In this document: positions 33,111 to 42,110 of the stretch, piece by piece
Layout of the letters: every line of letters starts with the position of its first letter
Numbering within the stretch: the stretch's first letter is position 1
Assembly (NCBI RefSeq): GCF_002831565.1
Contig: NZ_CP025096.1
Span: 4,078,501 to 4,142,500, forward strand
Reading direction: 5' to 3'
DNA: 64,000 nucleotides
Origin: Spirosoma pollinicola
GTDB lineage: Bacteria; Bacteroidota; Bacteroidia; Cytophagales; Spirosomataceae
Translations under genes and position numbers: made by a program
Notes under the pieces: model-generated
Database searches by the model: none
What the model was told of the DNA's origin: nothing
Seen by the model: the letters and a program-made list of their open reading frames with translations, nothing else

Positions 33111-35516
33111 TCATTCCGATCGCAACGATTTTACCGGGTTTACCATAGCCGCTTTAATGCTTTGATAACTTACGGTCAGGAATGCAATTGTAATGGCCAG
33201 CACACCCGCTAGTGCGAAAATCCACCAGGCTAATTTCGTCTGATAGGCAAATGTGCCCAGCCACTCGCTGACCGCCCACCAGGCCAGGGGAGACGCCAGT
33301 ACAAGGGCGATGAAAACCAGTTTCAAAAAGTCCGTTGAGAGCAGGCCGATAATATTTCCGATACTCGCCCCCAGAACTTTTCGTACGCCAATTTCTTTGG
33401 TACGCTGTTCAGCGGTGAAGGCAGCCAGGGCGAACAGGCCGAGGCATGAAATGAGAATGGCTAGTATCCCGAAGTAATTTACAAGCGCACTGACCTGCTG
33501 TTCACTACGGTACATTTTCTCATATTCTTCATCCATAAAGTGGTAGCTGAACGGGTAGTTCGGGTTAAATTCCTTTGATAGCTGCTCCAGATCAGCAATG
33601 GCCTGCTGCGTTTGTCCGGGGCGGGTTTTCACCAGTAGAAAACTCGTATTGGCTGCGTTGAAAACCAGAATTAGCGGGTTGATCTTCTCATGGAGCGACG
33701 CCAGATGAAAGTCTTTCATGAGCCCGACAATTTGACCTTTCCCCATCCAGAATTCCACTTCTTTACCAACCGGATTTTTCATGCCCGACCGGTCTGTCGG
33801 TGCGGTGTTTTCGCTCATCAGTTTGGCCGCAGATTCATTGATGATGTATCTGGCCGAATCAGCCGGACTGTCGGCCCGAAAATCGCGTCCTGCCAGCAGT
33901 TTGATGTTCATGGTTTTGGTAAAATCACTACCAACGGCCATCACTGAAACCTGGGTGCTTAGATTGGGATCTTTACCCGGCCATTTTAAATCGCCAGACG
34001 TGCTTTGAATGTTGATCGGCAAAGACATGGTGGTGGTAGCCGACGCAATGGATGGCTTCCGCATGACTTCCCGCCGAAAGACGTCCACTTTTTCGGGTTG
34101 AGCTATTGCTCCTTCCAGCGGTATATACACCACGTTTTCGCGGTCGAGGCCGAGGTTTTTGGTGCGCAGGTAATTCATCTGCCGACCCACCGCCAGCATC
34201 CCTACAATCAGGAAAATTGAGAGTGAAAACTGAAATACCACCAACGCACGTCGGAACAGGGCTGGCCCGGCACCGAACTGTAGGCGACCTTTCAGAATTT
34301 TGATGGGTTGAAGCGAGGATAGGAATAGAGCCGGGTAACTCCCCGACAGAAAGCCCGTGATCAGGACCAGAACCAAAATAATAAGCCAGAGTGCTGGCTC
34401 GGCGAGGTTGAGCGTTAGTTGCTTCGCGAACACCTCATTGAACGTGGGCAATACACCCCAGACCAGACCGAGAGACAGCACGACGGCCAGCAAACTCGTC
34501 AGGATAGATTCGCTCAAAAACTGCCCAACCAGCGATGAGCGCAATGCACCAACTACTTTCCGAACGCCCACCTCTTTCGCCCGGTTGGCCGAACGGGCCG
34601 TGGCCAGATTCATAAAATTGATGCAGGCAATCAACAGGATAAACAGCGCGACGATAGAGAAAATACGGACGTACTCGATTCGTCCGCCAACACTTTTGCC
34701 GTTTTTGTAGTCGGAATACAGATGCATATCTGTAATTGGCTGAAGCGTTGGTAAACCCGTTTCAAAGTTCTTCCCCGCAAAACGCGGATAGATGCCTTTC
34801 ATGGCAGCCTCGGCCTGCGCTATCGTTGTATTAGGCTTAAGCCGGACATAGGTGTAGAAACTATTATTGCCCCATGTTTTCATCCAATCCTGCTCCTGAA
34901 CTTTCCAGTTCACTAGCCAGTCGAACTGCAAGGTGGAATTGGTGGGGAGATCGTCAATAACGGCACCAACTACGTAGAGTTTATCATTGTCGAGTTGCAG
35001 GGTTTTTCCCAGTGCCAACCCAGCCGGAAAGTACTTCTCAGCTACTTTTCGGGTAATGACAATCTGGTTTGTTTGCGCCAGAGCCGCTTTTGGGTTACCG
35101 TAAATGGCGGGTAGATCGAACACACCAAAAAAGTCAGCCGTTGCGTAGTGCCCTCGTTCCTTAGCAGCTTTTTCGCCGGTTGTCTGGTTACCAACGGGTT
35201 TGATCAACAACTCGGGACCGTAATTGATCTTGGTTACGGCGGCTACTTTGGGAACGTCCTTTGCAATAGCTTCCTGCAAAGGGCCGGGCGTAACATAGTT
35301 AGTGGCCGTATCGCCATTGTACGGGAAATTGACCCGAACGTAATGAATGCTCTCGGCGTCTTTTAGAAAGCGGTCGTAGCTCAACTCGTCTTTTACCCAA
35401 AGACCAATTAACAGGCTACACGCCATGCCCAGCGCCAGCCCGAAAACGTTGATACCCGAATAGAGCTTGTTCTTCATCAAACTCCGAAACGCGATTTTGA
35501 GGTAGTTTTGGAACAT
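33111..35516 (-). CDS. FtsX/MacB-type ABC permease in the adaptor-ATPase-permease cluster (801 aa)
   Basis: TM1 lies at about 21-41, followed by DELSYDRFLKDAESIHYV. The first FtsX block has ACINFMNLATARSANRAKE and the second TAEQRTKEIGVRKVLGAS. The C-terminus is AMVNPVKSLRSE. It is 114 bases downstream of the ATPase gene, in the order adaptor-ATPase-permease, so it is the best candidate for the dedicated partner of that ATPase in a MacAB-like efflux complex. Its neighbours further left may borrow the same ATPase. Confidence 0.93.
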   Translation of the reverse strand: MFQNYLKIAFRSLMKNKLYSGINVFGLALGMACSLLIGLWVKDELSYDRFLKDAESIHYVRVNFPYNGDTATNYVTPGPLQEAIAKDVPKVAAVTKINYGPELLIKPVGNQTTGEKAAKERGHYATADFFGVFDLPAIYGNPKAALAQTNQIVITRKVAEKYFPAGLALGKTLQLDNDKLYVVGAVIDDLPTNSTLQFDWLVNWKVQEQDWMKTWGNNSFYTYVRLKPNTTIAQAEAAMKGIYPRFAGKNFETGLPTLQPITDMHLYSDYKNGKSVGGRIEYVRIFSIVALFILLIACINFMNLATARSANRAKEVGVRKVVGALRSSLVGQFLSESILTSLLAVVLSLGLVWGVLPTFNEVFAKQLTLNLAEPALWLIILVLVLITGFLSGSYPALFLSSLQPIKILKGRLQFGAGPALFRRALVVFQFSLSIFLIVGMLAVGRQMNYLRTKNLGLDRENVVYIPLEGAIAQPEKVDVFRREVMRKPSIASATTTMSLPINIQSTSGDLKWPGKDPNLSTQVSVMAVGSDFTKTMNIKLLAGRDFRADSPADSARYIINESAAKLMSENTAPTDRSGMKNPVGKEVEFWMGKGQIVGLMKDFHLASLHEKINPLILVFNAANTSFLLVKTRPGQTQQAIADLEQLSKEFNPNYPFSYHFMDEEYEKMYRSEQQVSALVNYFGILAILISCLGLFALAAFTAEQRTKEIGVRKVLGASIGNIIGLLSTDFLKLVFIALVLASPLAWWAVSEWLGTFAYQTKLAWWIFALAGVLAITIAFLTVSYQSIKAAMVNPVKSLRSE

Positions 35517-35537
35517 GGGGAAAAGGACGAGGGGAGG

Positions 35538-35608
35538 AAAGGGAGGAGGGGGACGAGGGTGTAGGGCTAGTTAGCGTAAGCAATCCCTTTCCTCCCCCTC
35601 CTCCCTTT
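35538..35608. repeat. Polypurine/polypyrimidine inverted repeat, second copy
   Basis: AAAGGGAGGAGGGGGA (35538-35553) is perfectly inverted in TCCCCCTCCTCCCTTT (35593-35608). It lies between the ATPase and permease genes. Confidence 0.65.
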
Positions 35609-35630
35609 ATTCCCCTTCCTCCTTATTTAG

Positions 35631-36308
35631 TTATACGTGAAAATTCTCCGTTACCACTTTGCCGTCGAACAGGTTCACGATGCGATGCGCGAAACCGGCA
35701 TCGTAGGGTGAGTGCGTTACCATGATGATGGTTGTGCCTTCGTCGTTTAGTTCGCCGAGGAGTTTCATTACTTCTTCGCCGTTTTTCGAATCGAGGTTAC
35801 CCGTCGGTTCATCGGCCAGGATCAGCTTGGGTTTTGCCACAACTGCCCGCGCAATGGCCGTCCGTTGCTGCTGGCCACCCGATAACTGCTGCGGGAAGTG
35901 ATTGCGCCGGTGCATGATGCTCATGCGCTCCAGGGCTTCTTCGACTCGTTTTTTACGCTCGTCGGGGGGCGTTTTCAGATAGAGCAGGGGTAGTTCGACG
36001 TTTTCATATACGGTCAGTTCGTCGATCAGGTTGAAGCTCTGGAATACGAAACCGATGGAGCCTTTGCGAAGTTGCGCCCGCTGGCGTTCGGTCATTTTGG
36101 CCACCTCGGTGCCGTAGAAGTTGTATTCCCCCTCGCTGGGGTTATCCAGCAGGCCCAGAATATTGAGCAGGGTGGATTTGCCGCAGCCCGATGGACCCAT
36201 AATGGCGACAAACTCCCCGTCTTTGACATCCATGTTGATGCCATTAAGGGCAGTGGTTTCTACTTCTTCGGTCGAGAAGAGTTTCTGAAGGTTAATTGTC
36301 TGGATCAT
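35631..36308 (-). CDS. MacB-type ABC transporter ATP-binding protein (225 aa)
   Basis: I start it at 36308 (MIQTINLQKLFSTEE), the family's normal start; an in-frame ATG at 36443 would run backward through the repeat. Walker A GPSGCGKST is at 38-46, the Q-loop Gln90 (FVFQSFN), the signature LSGGQQQR at 142-149, Walker B LILADE at 162-167 with Glu167, and the H-loop His199. All are intact. It belongs to the LolD/MacB ATPase group that powers FtsX-type permeases. It is the only ATPase for the ten permeases in the window. An S23-type gene on the opposite strand separates it from the adaptor gene. Confidence 0.95.
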   Translation of the reverse strand: MIQTINLQKLFSTEEVETTALNGINMDVKDGEFVAIMGPSGCGKSTLLNILGLLDNPSEGEYNFYGTEVAKMTERQRAQLRKGSIGFVFQSFNLIDELTVYENVELPLLYLKTPPDERKKRVEEALERMSIMHRRNHFPQQLSGGQQQRTAIARAVVAKPKLILADEPTGNLDSKNGEEVMKLLGELNDEGTTIIMVTHSPYDAGFAHRIVNLFDGKVVTENFHV

Positions 36309-36315
36309 ATTTCTT

Positions 36316-36361
36316 TCGTGGGAGGAGAGGGAAGAAAGGGAGGAGAGGACGAAAGGGATTA
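36316..36361. repeat. Polypurine repeat flanking the S23-type gene on its left
   Basis: A run of GGGAGGAGAGGGAAGAAAGG followed by AGGAGAGGACGAAAGGGA. It is related to the purine arms at 30036, 35538 and 36775. No inverted partner lies next to it. Confidence 0.45.
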
Positions 36362-36401
36362 ATGTGTAGTTTCGACCTGTACTCACCTTACTCCTAATTT
36401 C

Positions 36402-36764
36402 ATGGCTAAAGTTGAAAAGTTTGAAGATTTGCTGGTTTGGCAAAAAGGACTATCTCAGGCAATTGATTTATATAAGTTGCTGGCTAGTTGCAAAGACTAT
36501 GGCCTTCGTGACCAGATGCAGCGTTCGTCGGTTTCGGTCCCATCGAATATCGCTGAAGGATTCGAGCGGCATACAAACAAAGAATTCATCAGATTCCTGC
36601 GTATTGCAAAGGGGTCTAATGGCGAACTACGAACACAAATCCATTTAGCCATAGGTGTGGAAATTATATCTGCCGACATTGGCAATGACCTACTTGCAAA
36701 GAGCCGCATAATCTCGTCAATGTTGCAAAACCTGATTAAAACCCGGGAAGAGAAATTTTCTTAG
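36402..36764 (+). CDS. Four-helix-bundle protein, 23S rRNA intervening-sequence (S23) family (120 aa)
   Basis: The pattern FEDLLVWQKGLSQAIDLYKL...QMQRSSVSVPSNIAEGFER...EFIRFLRIAKGSNGELRTQIHLA is characteristic (key parts: EDLLVWQKG, SSVSVPSNIAEGFER, FLRIAKGSNGELRTQ). Four helices fill almost the whole protein. Family members are encoded within rRNA intervening sequences or as free copies; they resemble the DGR accessory protein Avd, which binds nucleic acid. It reads against the surrounding operon and is flanked on both sides by the polypurine repeats, so it may have been inserted there with them. Start ATG 36402. Confidence 0.85.
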   Translation: MAKVEKFEDLLVWQKGLSQAIDLYKLLASCKDYGLRDQMQRSSVSVPSNIAEGFERHTNKEFIRFLRIAKGSNGELRTQIHLAIGVEIISADIGNDLLAKSRIISSMLQNLIKTREEKFS

Positions 36765-36774
36765 AGGGAGGAGG

Positions 36775-36873
36775 GGGAGTAGAGGGGCGAAGGGGAAGAG
36801 AGGAGAAAACCAGTTAGCCAACTTTTTCCTTGCCTTCTCTACTCCCTTTCTTCCCCTTCGTCCCTCTACTCCC
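36775..36873. repeat. Polypurine/polypyrimidine inverted repeat with 25-base arms
   Basis: Arms at 36775-36799 and 36849-36873 match at 24 of 25 positions (core GTAGAGGG...CGAAGGGGAAGA). It lies between the S23-type gene and the adaptor gene. Confidence 0.75.
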
Positions 36874-36878
36874 TTCAA

Positions 36879-38126
36879 CTAAAATTCTAACACCTCATTA
36901 TCGCCAAAATTCTCATAACTACTTGTTATCACCTGCTCGCCGGGCTGGAGGCCGTCCAGAACTTCGTAGAACTCGGGGTTTTTGCGGCCCAAGGTAATCT
37001 GGCGTTTTACGGCCCGTTTGCCCGATTTATCCACAACGTATACCCAGTTACCACCCGTGTCGGAGAAGAAGCCGCCGACAGGAATGAGCGTCGCTTTAGC
37101 CGCTTTGCCCAACTCCAGTTGAATTGGCGATGACTGGCCACGTTTGATGCCTTCGGGGGTGCCTTTCGGGAAGATCATGTCTACCTCGAACCGACCGCTT
37201 TTTACTTCGGGGTACACCCGGCTAATGGTCAGTTCATGCATTTTACCGTTAAATTCAAATGAACCGTTCAATCCTGAAAATACCCGGCTGATGTAATGCT
37301 CGTCGACCCCGACGCGCATCTTGAAACCGTTGAGGTCATCAATCTGGCCAATGTTCTGGCCTCGGTTAATGTTCGAGCCAACTTCCACGTCGATGCTGGA
37401 CAACTGCCCCGAGACCGGCGCTTTCACAACCAGGTTATCGAGCGTCTGTTGCCAAAGAGCCACATTTTTCTGCGTACGTTGCAAGGTGCCCTCTAATTGT
37501 TTGATCTGGAACTTCGCGTTATCCTCCTGGTATTTCTGCGTTTCGATTTCAATAACGCGCTGGCCAGCCAGTCGTTCGTAGGCACGTTTGGCTTTTAGGT
37601 AATCCTCTTCTGAAACAACTTTGTCCTTATATAATTTGGCCTGCCGGTCGTAGGAGTCTTTTGCCTGATCGATTTGTGCATCCAGATCCGCCAGGGTTTT
37701 GCGAAGCGTAAACCGCTCAACCTGTAGGCGCTGACGCGTATTTTGCAGGTCGTTAACCAATCGGTTGGCCTCCGTTTCGGATTGTAGAAAGCTCAGTTTA
37801 AGACTTTGATTTTCCAGTTTCAGAAGCACCTCGCCCTGCTTTACAGTGTTGCCGCCTTCAACGAGTTTCTGAGTAACATACCCACCTTCAATGGCATCGA
37901 GCCGGATGGTTTTCAGAGGTTGTACAACGCCCGTTACAGCGATGAAATCTTCAAAAGGCCCTGTCGAAACAGCGGAAACGGTAATTTTATCTTTTTCGAC
38001 ATTGAGCTTCGACCGACGGTCGGCGAAGAAAAACGTGTAAGCCAGCAAGCCTATTACCAACGTGCCCCCTCCGAAAAGAGCCATGCGTTGGGTTGTCCAA
38101 AATCGTTTAGGTAGTACGCGATCCAT
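36879..38126 (-). CDS. MacA/HlyD-type periplasmic adaptor of an ABC efflux system (415 aa)
   Basis: A single N-terminal membrane anchor spans about 17-34. The barrel-sandwich (lipoyl) halves lie near 70-105 and 235-270 (VKAPVSGQLSSIDVEVG), with a long alpha-helical hairpin between them at about 110-235. A beta-barrel (about 270-330) and membrane-proximal domain (to 415, ending GEQVITSSYENFGDNEVLEF) follow. This is the standard adaptor layout. It bridges an inner-membrane permease to an outer-membrane channel. No TolC-like gene is in the window. It heads the adaptor-ATPase-permease cluster on the minus strand. Confidence 0.92.
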   Translation of the reverse strand: MDRVLPKRFWTTQRMALFGGGTLVIGLLAYTFFFADRRSKLNVEKDKITVSAVSTGPFEDFIAVTGVVQPLKTIRLDAIEGGYVTQKLVEGGNTVKQGEVLLKLENQSLKLSFLQSETEANRLVNDLQNTRQRLQVERFTLRKTLADLDAQIDQAKDSYDRQAKLYKDKVVSEEDYLKAKRAYERLAGQRVIEIETQKYQEDNAKFQIKQLEGTLQRTQKNVALWQQTLDNLVVKAPVSGQLSSIDVEVGSNINRGQNIGQIDDLNGFKMRVGVDEHYISRVFSGLNGSFEFNGKMHELTISRVYPEVKSGRFEVDMIFPKGTPEGIKRGQSSPIQLELGKAAKATLIPVGGFFSDTGGNWVYVVDKSGKRAVKRQITLGRKNPEFYEVLDGLQPGEQVITSSYENFGDNEVLEF

Positions 38127-38135
38127 TACGTTTAA

Positions 38136-38430
38136 AGAGCGAATGAGTGAAAGAGTGAAAGAGTGGTCTGGCGTTCCAGCGGGCCGCTAGTGTTATAAAT
38201 AGCAGTTCCGGACTCGAAGCTCATTCGCTAGAATGCCTTATGCCAATAGTCATGCCAATAGGCTGCTTATTCTGATTATCAGCAATTTAAACTAAAGTTA
38301 GAGCTACTCTGTGTCCGCTTTCGGACGGAAATTGTCCGCTTTTGGGGTTCTTATGACCGCAGTGTACGCCAATTCAATGTTGTTGTGCCAGCCCACAAAA
38401 CGCTCTTTCACTCTTTCGCTCTTTCACTCA
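38136..38430. repeat. Spacer bounded by AGTGAAAGAGTG-type inverted repeats
   Basis: The 281-base spacer between adaptor and glycosyltransferase genes starts with GAGTGAAAGAGTGAAAGAGTG and ends with CTTTCACTCTTTCGCTCTTT, which are inverted to each other with a few mismatches. Between them I see no gene. This is a further variant of purine-arm/pyrimidine-arm intergenic repeats. Confidence 0.5.
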
Positions 38431-40186
38431 TAGACCCCACTTCTGCCAGCACATAAGGCAATAAAGTTTGGGCTCGGGTGGCTGGGTTCAGGAAATCATA
38501 GGTCAATTGGCTGACGTGATAATAAGGAAATAACGCCAGCCGCTTAACCTGAAAGCCGCGCAACTCCAGCGAATCGGCATATAGCGCAGTCGTGAATACC
38601 TGTTGGGACGACTTTTTTAGCTGCATTTGTAGCACTGAATCCGTACGAGCGTAGGTTGTTGGGGCTTTGGCGTAAAATTCATACGTCCAGAAACTGCCCC
38701 CACCAACACCTGTTCCCGGTTCATACAGTATTGTGGGACGCTTGGCCAGCGTTGGATTAGCATTCACATAATTTGCCGTGGCCATACCCGCCTGATAGCG
38801 CAGGAATGTTGGATACAAAAACAGATTCAGCGTACCAGCCAGCACCAGCATGGCACCCACCATGCGGCCTGATAAGGAAAGGAGCGTGTTTTGCCGGAAA
38901 ATGCTGAATGTTGCAATGGTGATAACGACTACCCAAACCAGTGCGCTAATAACATTGTCGGGTTGAACCAGTAGTAAAAGGGCAAGGGCAATAGCGGCAA
39001 TGGCTACCCCAATACCGGTTTGCCCAATTGTCCACCGACGGAGCGTATTTGGTTTCAGATTTACTAAAAACTGCGCTGTTAGAATGGCGAAGAACGGAAA
39101 AACGATGTTCATGTAGTGGGGCAATTGAAAGCCCGAAAATGAAAACAACGCGAACGTTAGCAGCCCGGAACCCAACGAAACATATTCGATTGGTGCACCA
39201 TTAGTTTTCCGTTTTATTAATGCAATCACCTGTTTACCAATACCTATATACAACGGCAATGACCAGGGCAAAAAGGCCCATAAAAGCGTATGGACGAAAA
39301 AGAACTTATCACCTTCGCCTTTGATTGGCCCCGTATTAAAGAACCGCCCAAACTGACTGTCCCAGAAAAAAAACTTGACGCCCGATACGCCCGTCTGCCC
39401 AAAAATGACTTTTTCGGGATGAAGATCGAACTGTTGGTACAGGCAGTAGATTTCGGGAAGCGTGAACGCAAATGACAGGGCAACCGCCACATACCAGCGT
39501 ATTTTGAGCAGTTCCCGCCAATGGCCGGTCAGCAGCCAGTGCAGTACCAAACCACCACCAATCGGGATAAGCACAAAGACGCCTTTGGTCATCAGGGCGC
39601 ACCCAGTCAGGAAGGAGCCAATAAGGAGATGAAGCCAGCTCTTAGGAGCGCCATATCTCAAAGATATGGCGCTCCTGTCATGTCTATCGCCCATAAACAC
39701 GCGGTAAAAATGATACACCGGGCCGATAATGAGTGGCATCAGGTAGGGCTCAGCGCGAACATCGCTGTTTGACAGAACGCCGTGAAAAGCTGTCAGAAGT
39801 ACCAGCGCGGCCACTTGCGCGGTTAGTTTTGGATAGGTCAGCCGGGCGAATTTATAGGTGTAAATTACGCTTCCGAGAAAAAATAGTAATGCCGGAAATT
39901 TGTAGCCAAAGGTGTTGATGCCGAAGATTTTGTAACTCACGGCAATTACCCAAAATGGCAAATGCGGCTTGTCGAGCCAATCGGCACCCACGGCGTAAAG
40001 GTTAACGAAATCGCCGGATTGTGCCATTTGTTTGGCAATGCAGGCATAGAGAGCACCATCGAGCTCCATGATAGGTGGAAACAGGCCGGTGGCATTCAGA
40101 AATATACCTACGGCTACAAGGGCGTAAAACCAGCGGTCGTCAAAGGAGGGGTAATTGTCAGTCATTTGTTCTGCATACAGAGTCAC
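38408..40186 (-). CDS. ArnT/GT39-like membrane glycosyltransferase with an internal palindrome (592 aa)
   Basis: A multi-spanning membrane protein. The N-terminal first loop MELDGALYACIAKQM and DWLDKPHLPFWVIA are the GT39/ArnT-type catalytic-loop features (acidic residue and DKP motif). Around 10-12 membrane segments follow. Such enzymes move sugars from polyprenyl-phosphate carriers to lipids or proteins on the periplasmic side. Start is 40186 or 40165 (MTDNYPSFDD). A 33-base perfect palindrome (39644-39676) lies inside the frame and encodes a charged loop insertion near residue 172-183 without breaking it. Confidence 0.85.
   Translation of the reverse strand: MTLYAEQMTDNYPSFDDRWFYALVAVGIFLNATGLFPPIMELDGALYACIAKQMAQSGDFVNLYAVGADWLDKPHLPFWVIAVSYKIFGINTFGYKFPALLFFLGSVIYTYKFARLTYPKLTAQVAALVLLTAFHGVLSNSDVRAEPYLMPLIIGPVYHFYRVFMGDRHDRSAISLRYGAPKSWLHLLIGSFLTGCALMTKGVFVLIPIGGGLVLHWLLTGHWRELLKIRWYVAVALSFAFTLPEIYCLYQQFDLHPEKVIFGQTGVSGVKFFFWDSQFGRFFNTGPIKGEGDKFFFVHTLLWAFLPWSLPLYIGIGKQVIALIKRKTNGAPIEYVSLGSGLLTFALFSFSGFQLPHYMNIVFPFFAILTAQFLVNLKPNTLRRWTIGQTGIGVAIAAIALALLLLVQPDNVISALVWVVVITIATFSIFRQNTLLSLSGRMVGAMLVLAGTLNLFLYPTFLRYQAGMATANYVNANPTLAKRPTILYEPGTGVGGGSFWTYEFYAKAPTTYARTDSVLQMQLKKSSQQVFTTALYADSLELRGFQVKRLALFPYYHVSQLTYDFLNPATRAQTLLPYVLAEVGSMSERAKE
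39644..39676. repeat. Perfect palindrome inside the glycosyltransferase gene
   Basis: AGGAGCGCCATATCT (39644-39658), loop CAA, and AGATATGGCGCTCCT (39662-39676) form a perfect 15-base stem. The insert is in frame, so it reads as a short loop of residues SAISLRYGAP. It resembles the REP-like palindromes elsewhere in the window. Confidence 0.8.
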
Positions 40187-40377
40187 TAGCGGGCAGATTA
40201 TTTGTCATCATAAAGATTATTAAAGTAGCTAGAAGGGACGTTTTGCCACCGAATTAGACAACTGACCATCTACTGACCATACTGACCGCTTAACGACTTT
40301 TAATCAACCAAAGTAAGTAAGAAAAGCGTAATTTGTTGATGATTCGATACCGGCGTGCAACAATTCGTTAAGCCTTC

Positions 40378-40385
40378 TATCTTTG
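40378..40385 (+). promoter_or_regulatory. Candidate -7 box (TATCTTTG) immediately upstream of the NtrC-type gene
   Basis: TATCTTTG matches TAnnTTTG but ends only four bases before the ATG at 40390, so a transcript would be nearly leaderless. No -33 element fits. Confidence 0.35.
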
Positions 40386-40389
40386 ATCT

Positions 40390-41790
40390 ATGCAAGATGC
40401 TAAACTCTTACTCGTCGATGATGACCCCGACGTATTACTGGCGGCCCGACTGTTGCTAAAAAGACATGTTGGCGCGGTAGACATCGAGAAAAATCCTGAA
40501 AAACTGCCTTTTCTCCTCAACAACAACCGGTACGACGCCATCGTACTCGACATGAATTTCCAGCGCGATGTGAGCAGTGGCCGGGAAGGCTTCGCCTGGC
40601 TTGACCGTATTCTGGATATTGACCCCAAAGCGCGGGTGGTTTTGTTTACGGCCTACGGCGATGTCGAAATGGCGGTGCGGGCTATCAAAGCCGGGGCCGT
40701 CGATTTTGTGCTGAAACCCTGGCAGAACGACAAGTTTCTGGATACCATTCGTGGCGCTGTCAAAGGAAAAAAAGAAGAACTGGAAGAGCTTGAAGATGCT
40801 CAGAAATCTACCCGCAAAAAAGGTAGCCAGGGCAGTACAACGATCATTGGGAGCGCCATGCGCCCGATTTTAGATACCGTAGAACAGGTGGCTCCAACGG
40901 ATGCCAATGTCCTGATTTTGGGCGAAAACGGCACCGGCAAAGACTTGATTGCTCGGGCTATTCATGACAACTCCCACCGGAAAGATAAGCCCTTTGTGAG
41001 TGTCGATGTGGGTGCTCTAACTGAAAGCCTGTTCGAGAGTGAATTATTTGGCCATGTGAAAGGAGCCTTTACTGATGCCCGCGACGACCGGGCCGGACGC
41101 TTTGAAGAAGCGAATGGCGGCACTATTTTTCTGGACGAAATTGGTAACCTGACGCCTTCGCAGCAAGCCCGACTCTTAACGGTACTGCAACAGCGGCAGG
41201 TTACGCGCGTAGGCTCAAACAAAGCCCGTGCGCTGGATGTGCGACTCATCTGCGCCACCAACGCCGACCTCAATGAGCGTGTGGCTGAGCGCGGTTTCCG
41301 TCAGGATTTATTGTACCGAATCAACACGATTGAACTCCATTTGCCACCGCTGCGCGAGCGTCCATCAGACATTGGCCCATTAGCTGAATTTTTTCTGAAG
41401 AAATATGCAAAGCAGTACAATCGCCCCGTATCGGGCCTGAGTCCGGCACTACTGGCCGAAATGAAGCAATACCGTTGGCCCGGCAATGTTCGGGAGTTGC
41501 AGCACGCCGTTGAGCGGGCCGTTATTCTAGCCCGACCTGACGCGGCCCGGCCTGGAGATGCCCGACCTGACACCAGTTCGAGCACCTTGCTGGAACCGGC
41601 TAATTTCGTTTTCCGGAAAGATGGCAACGCGGCATCGCCCGTTAATGAAACTCTGCAACTGGAAGATATGGAGCGGCAATTGATTCAACAGGCGATGCAA
41701 AAACACCGGGGCAGTATCACCGATGTAGCGCGGGAGTTGGGCGTATCGCGGCAGGCGCTGTACAGGCGGTTGGAGAAGTTTGGACTTTAA
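40390..41790 (+). CDS. Sigma-54-dependent NtrC-type response regulator (466 aa)
   Basis: The receiver domain (1-125) has the acidic pocket DDD at 10-12, phospho-acceptor Asp54 (IVLDMNF), Thr87 and Lys109. After a charged linker (125-150) the AAA+ domain has Walker A GENGTGKD at 178-185, GAFTDA at 225-230 in place of the sigma-54-contacting GAFTGA, and Walker B TIFLDE at 245-250. The C-terminus is a Fis-type helix-turn-helix ending [17 protein letters not shown]. The NtrB-like kinase at 44271 is the likely partner. Family and domain calls are firm; whether the altered GAFTGA loop still engages sigma-54 is open. Confidence 0.92.
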   Translation: MQDAKLLLVDDDPDVLLAARLLLKRHVGAVDIEKNPEKLPFLLNNNRYDAIVLDMNFQRDVSSGREGFAWLDRILDIDPKARVVLFTAYGDVEMAVRAIKAGAVDFVLKPWQNDKFLDTIRGAVKGKKEELEELEDAQKSTRKKGSQGSTTIIGSAMRPILDTVEQVAPTDANVLILGENGTGKDLIARAIHDNSHRKDKPFVSVDVGALTESLFESELFGHVKGAFTDARDDRAGRFEEANGGTIFLDEIGNLTPSQQARLLTVLQQRQVTRVGSNKARALDVRLICATNADLNERVAERGFRQDLLYRINTIELHLPPLRERPSDIGPLAEFFLKKYAKQYNRPVSGLSPALLAEMKQYRWPGNVRELQHAVERAVILARPDAARPGDARPDTSSSTLLEPANFVFRKDGNAASPVNETLQLEDMERQLIQQAMQKHRGSITDVARELGVSRQALYRRLEKFGL

Positions 41791-42110
41791 TGATCAGTGT
41801 CAAGGCTACCTTTATTTCGACTGGTGTGATATACGTCCAGAAAAATGAGGGTAGACTCATCGATTCGATAAATGATAGCGTAATTATTTTTGAAAACGGC
41901 GCGTCGATATGAGCCGTCCGGCGTTTTCAAAACCTCATATTCAATAAATGCGTAGGGATTAAGCGGGATGCGATCAGCAACAAAATTCATCAGAGCAGAC
42001 GTCAATTGTCGTCCACGTTTTTCTGAAAATTGAGAAGTATATTCCTGAATAAGGGCAACTTGTTCTAAAAAGTAATCAGTAAAAACTAACTCCCAATCGG
42101 TTGGATTCAT
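41787..42110 (-). CDS. ParE/RelE-superfamily toxin (107 aa)
   Basis: The compact 107-residue protein has the ParE pattern: an N-terminal DYFLEQVALIQEYTSQFSEKRGRQL helix pair, then IPLNPYAFIEYEVLK, YRRAVFKNNYAIIYRID and the C-terminal LIFLDVYHTSRN. ParE-type toxins inhibit gyrase; other RelE relatives cut mRNA on ribosomes, and the sequence does not decide which. It overlaps the antitoxin gene by four bases and ends only four bases from the stop of the convergent NtrC-type gene. Confidence 0.82.
   Translation of the reverse strand: MNPTDWELVFTDYFLEQVALIQEYTSQFSEKRGRQLTSALMNFVADRIPLNPYAFIEYEVLKTPDGSYRRAVFKNNYAIIYRIDESTLIFLDVYHTSRNKGSLDTDH

Noticed and set aside
36309..36443. Longer N-terminus of the ABC ATPase from 36443
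   Set aside because: The added residues read through a polypurine repeat and the region before the S23-type gene; the ATPase family starts at MIQTINL (36308).
30031..38430. Polypurine repeats as triplex-forming or origin-like elements
   Set aside because: They are intergenic, imperfect and repeated next to genes; no DnaA-box cluster or iteron array accompanies them.
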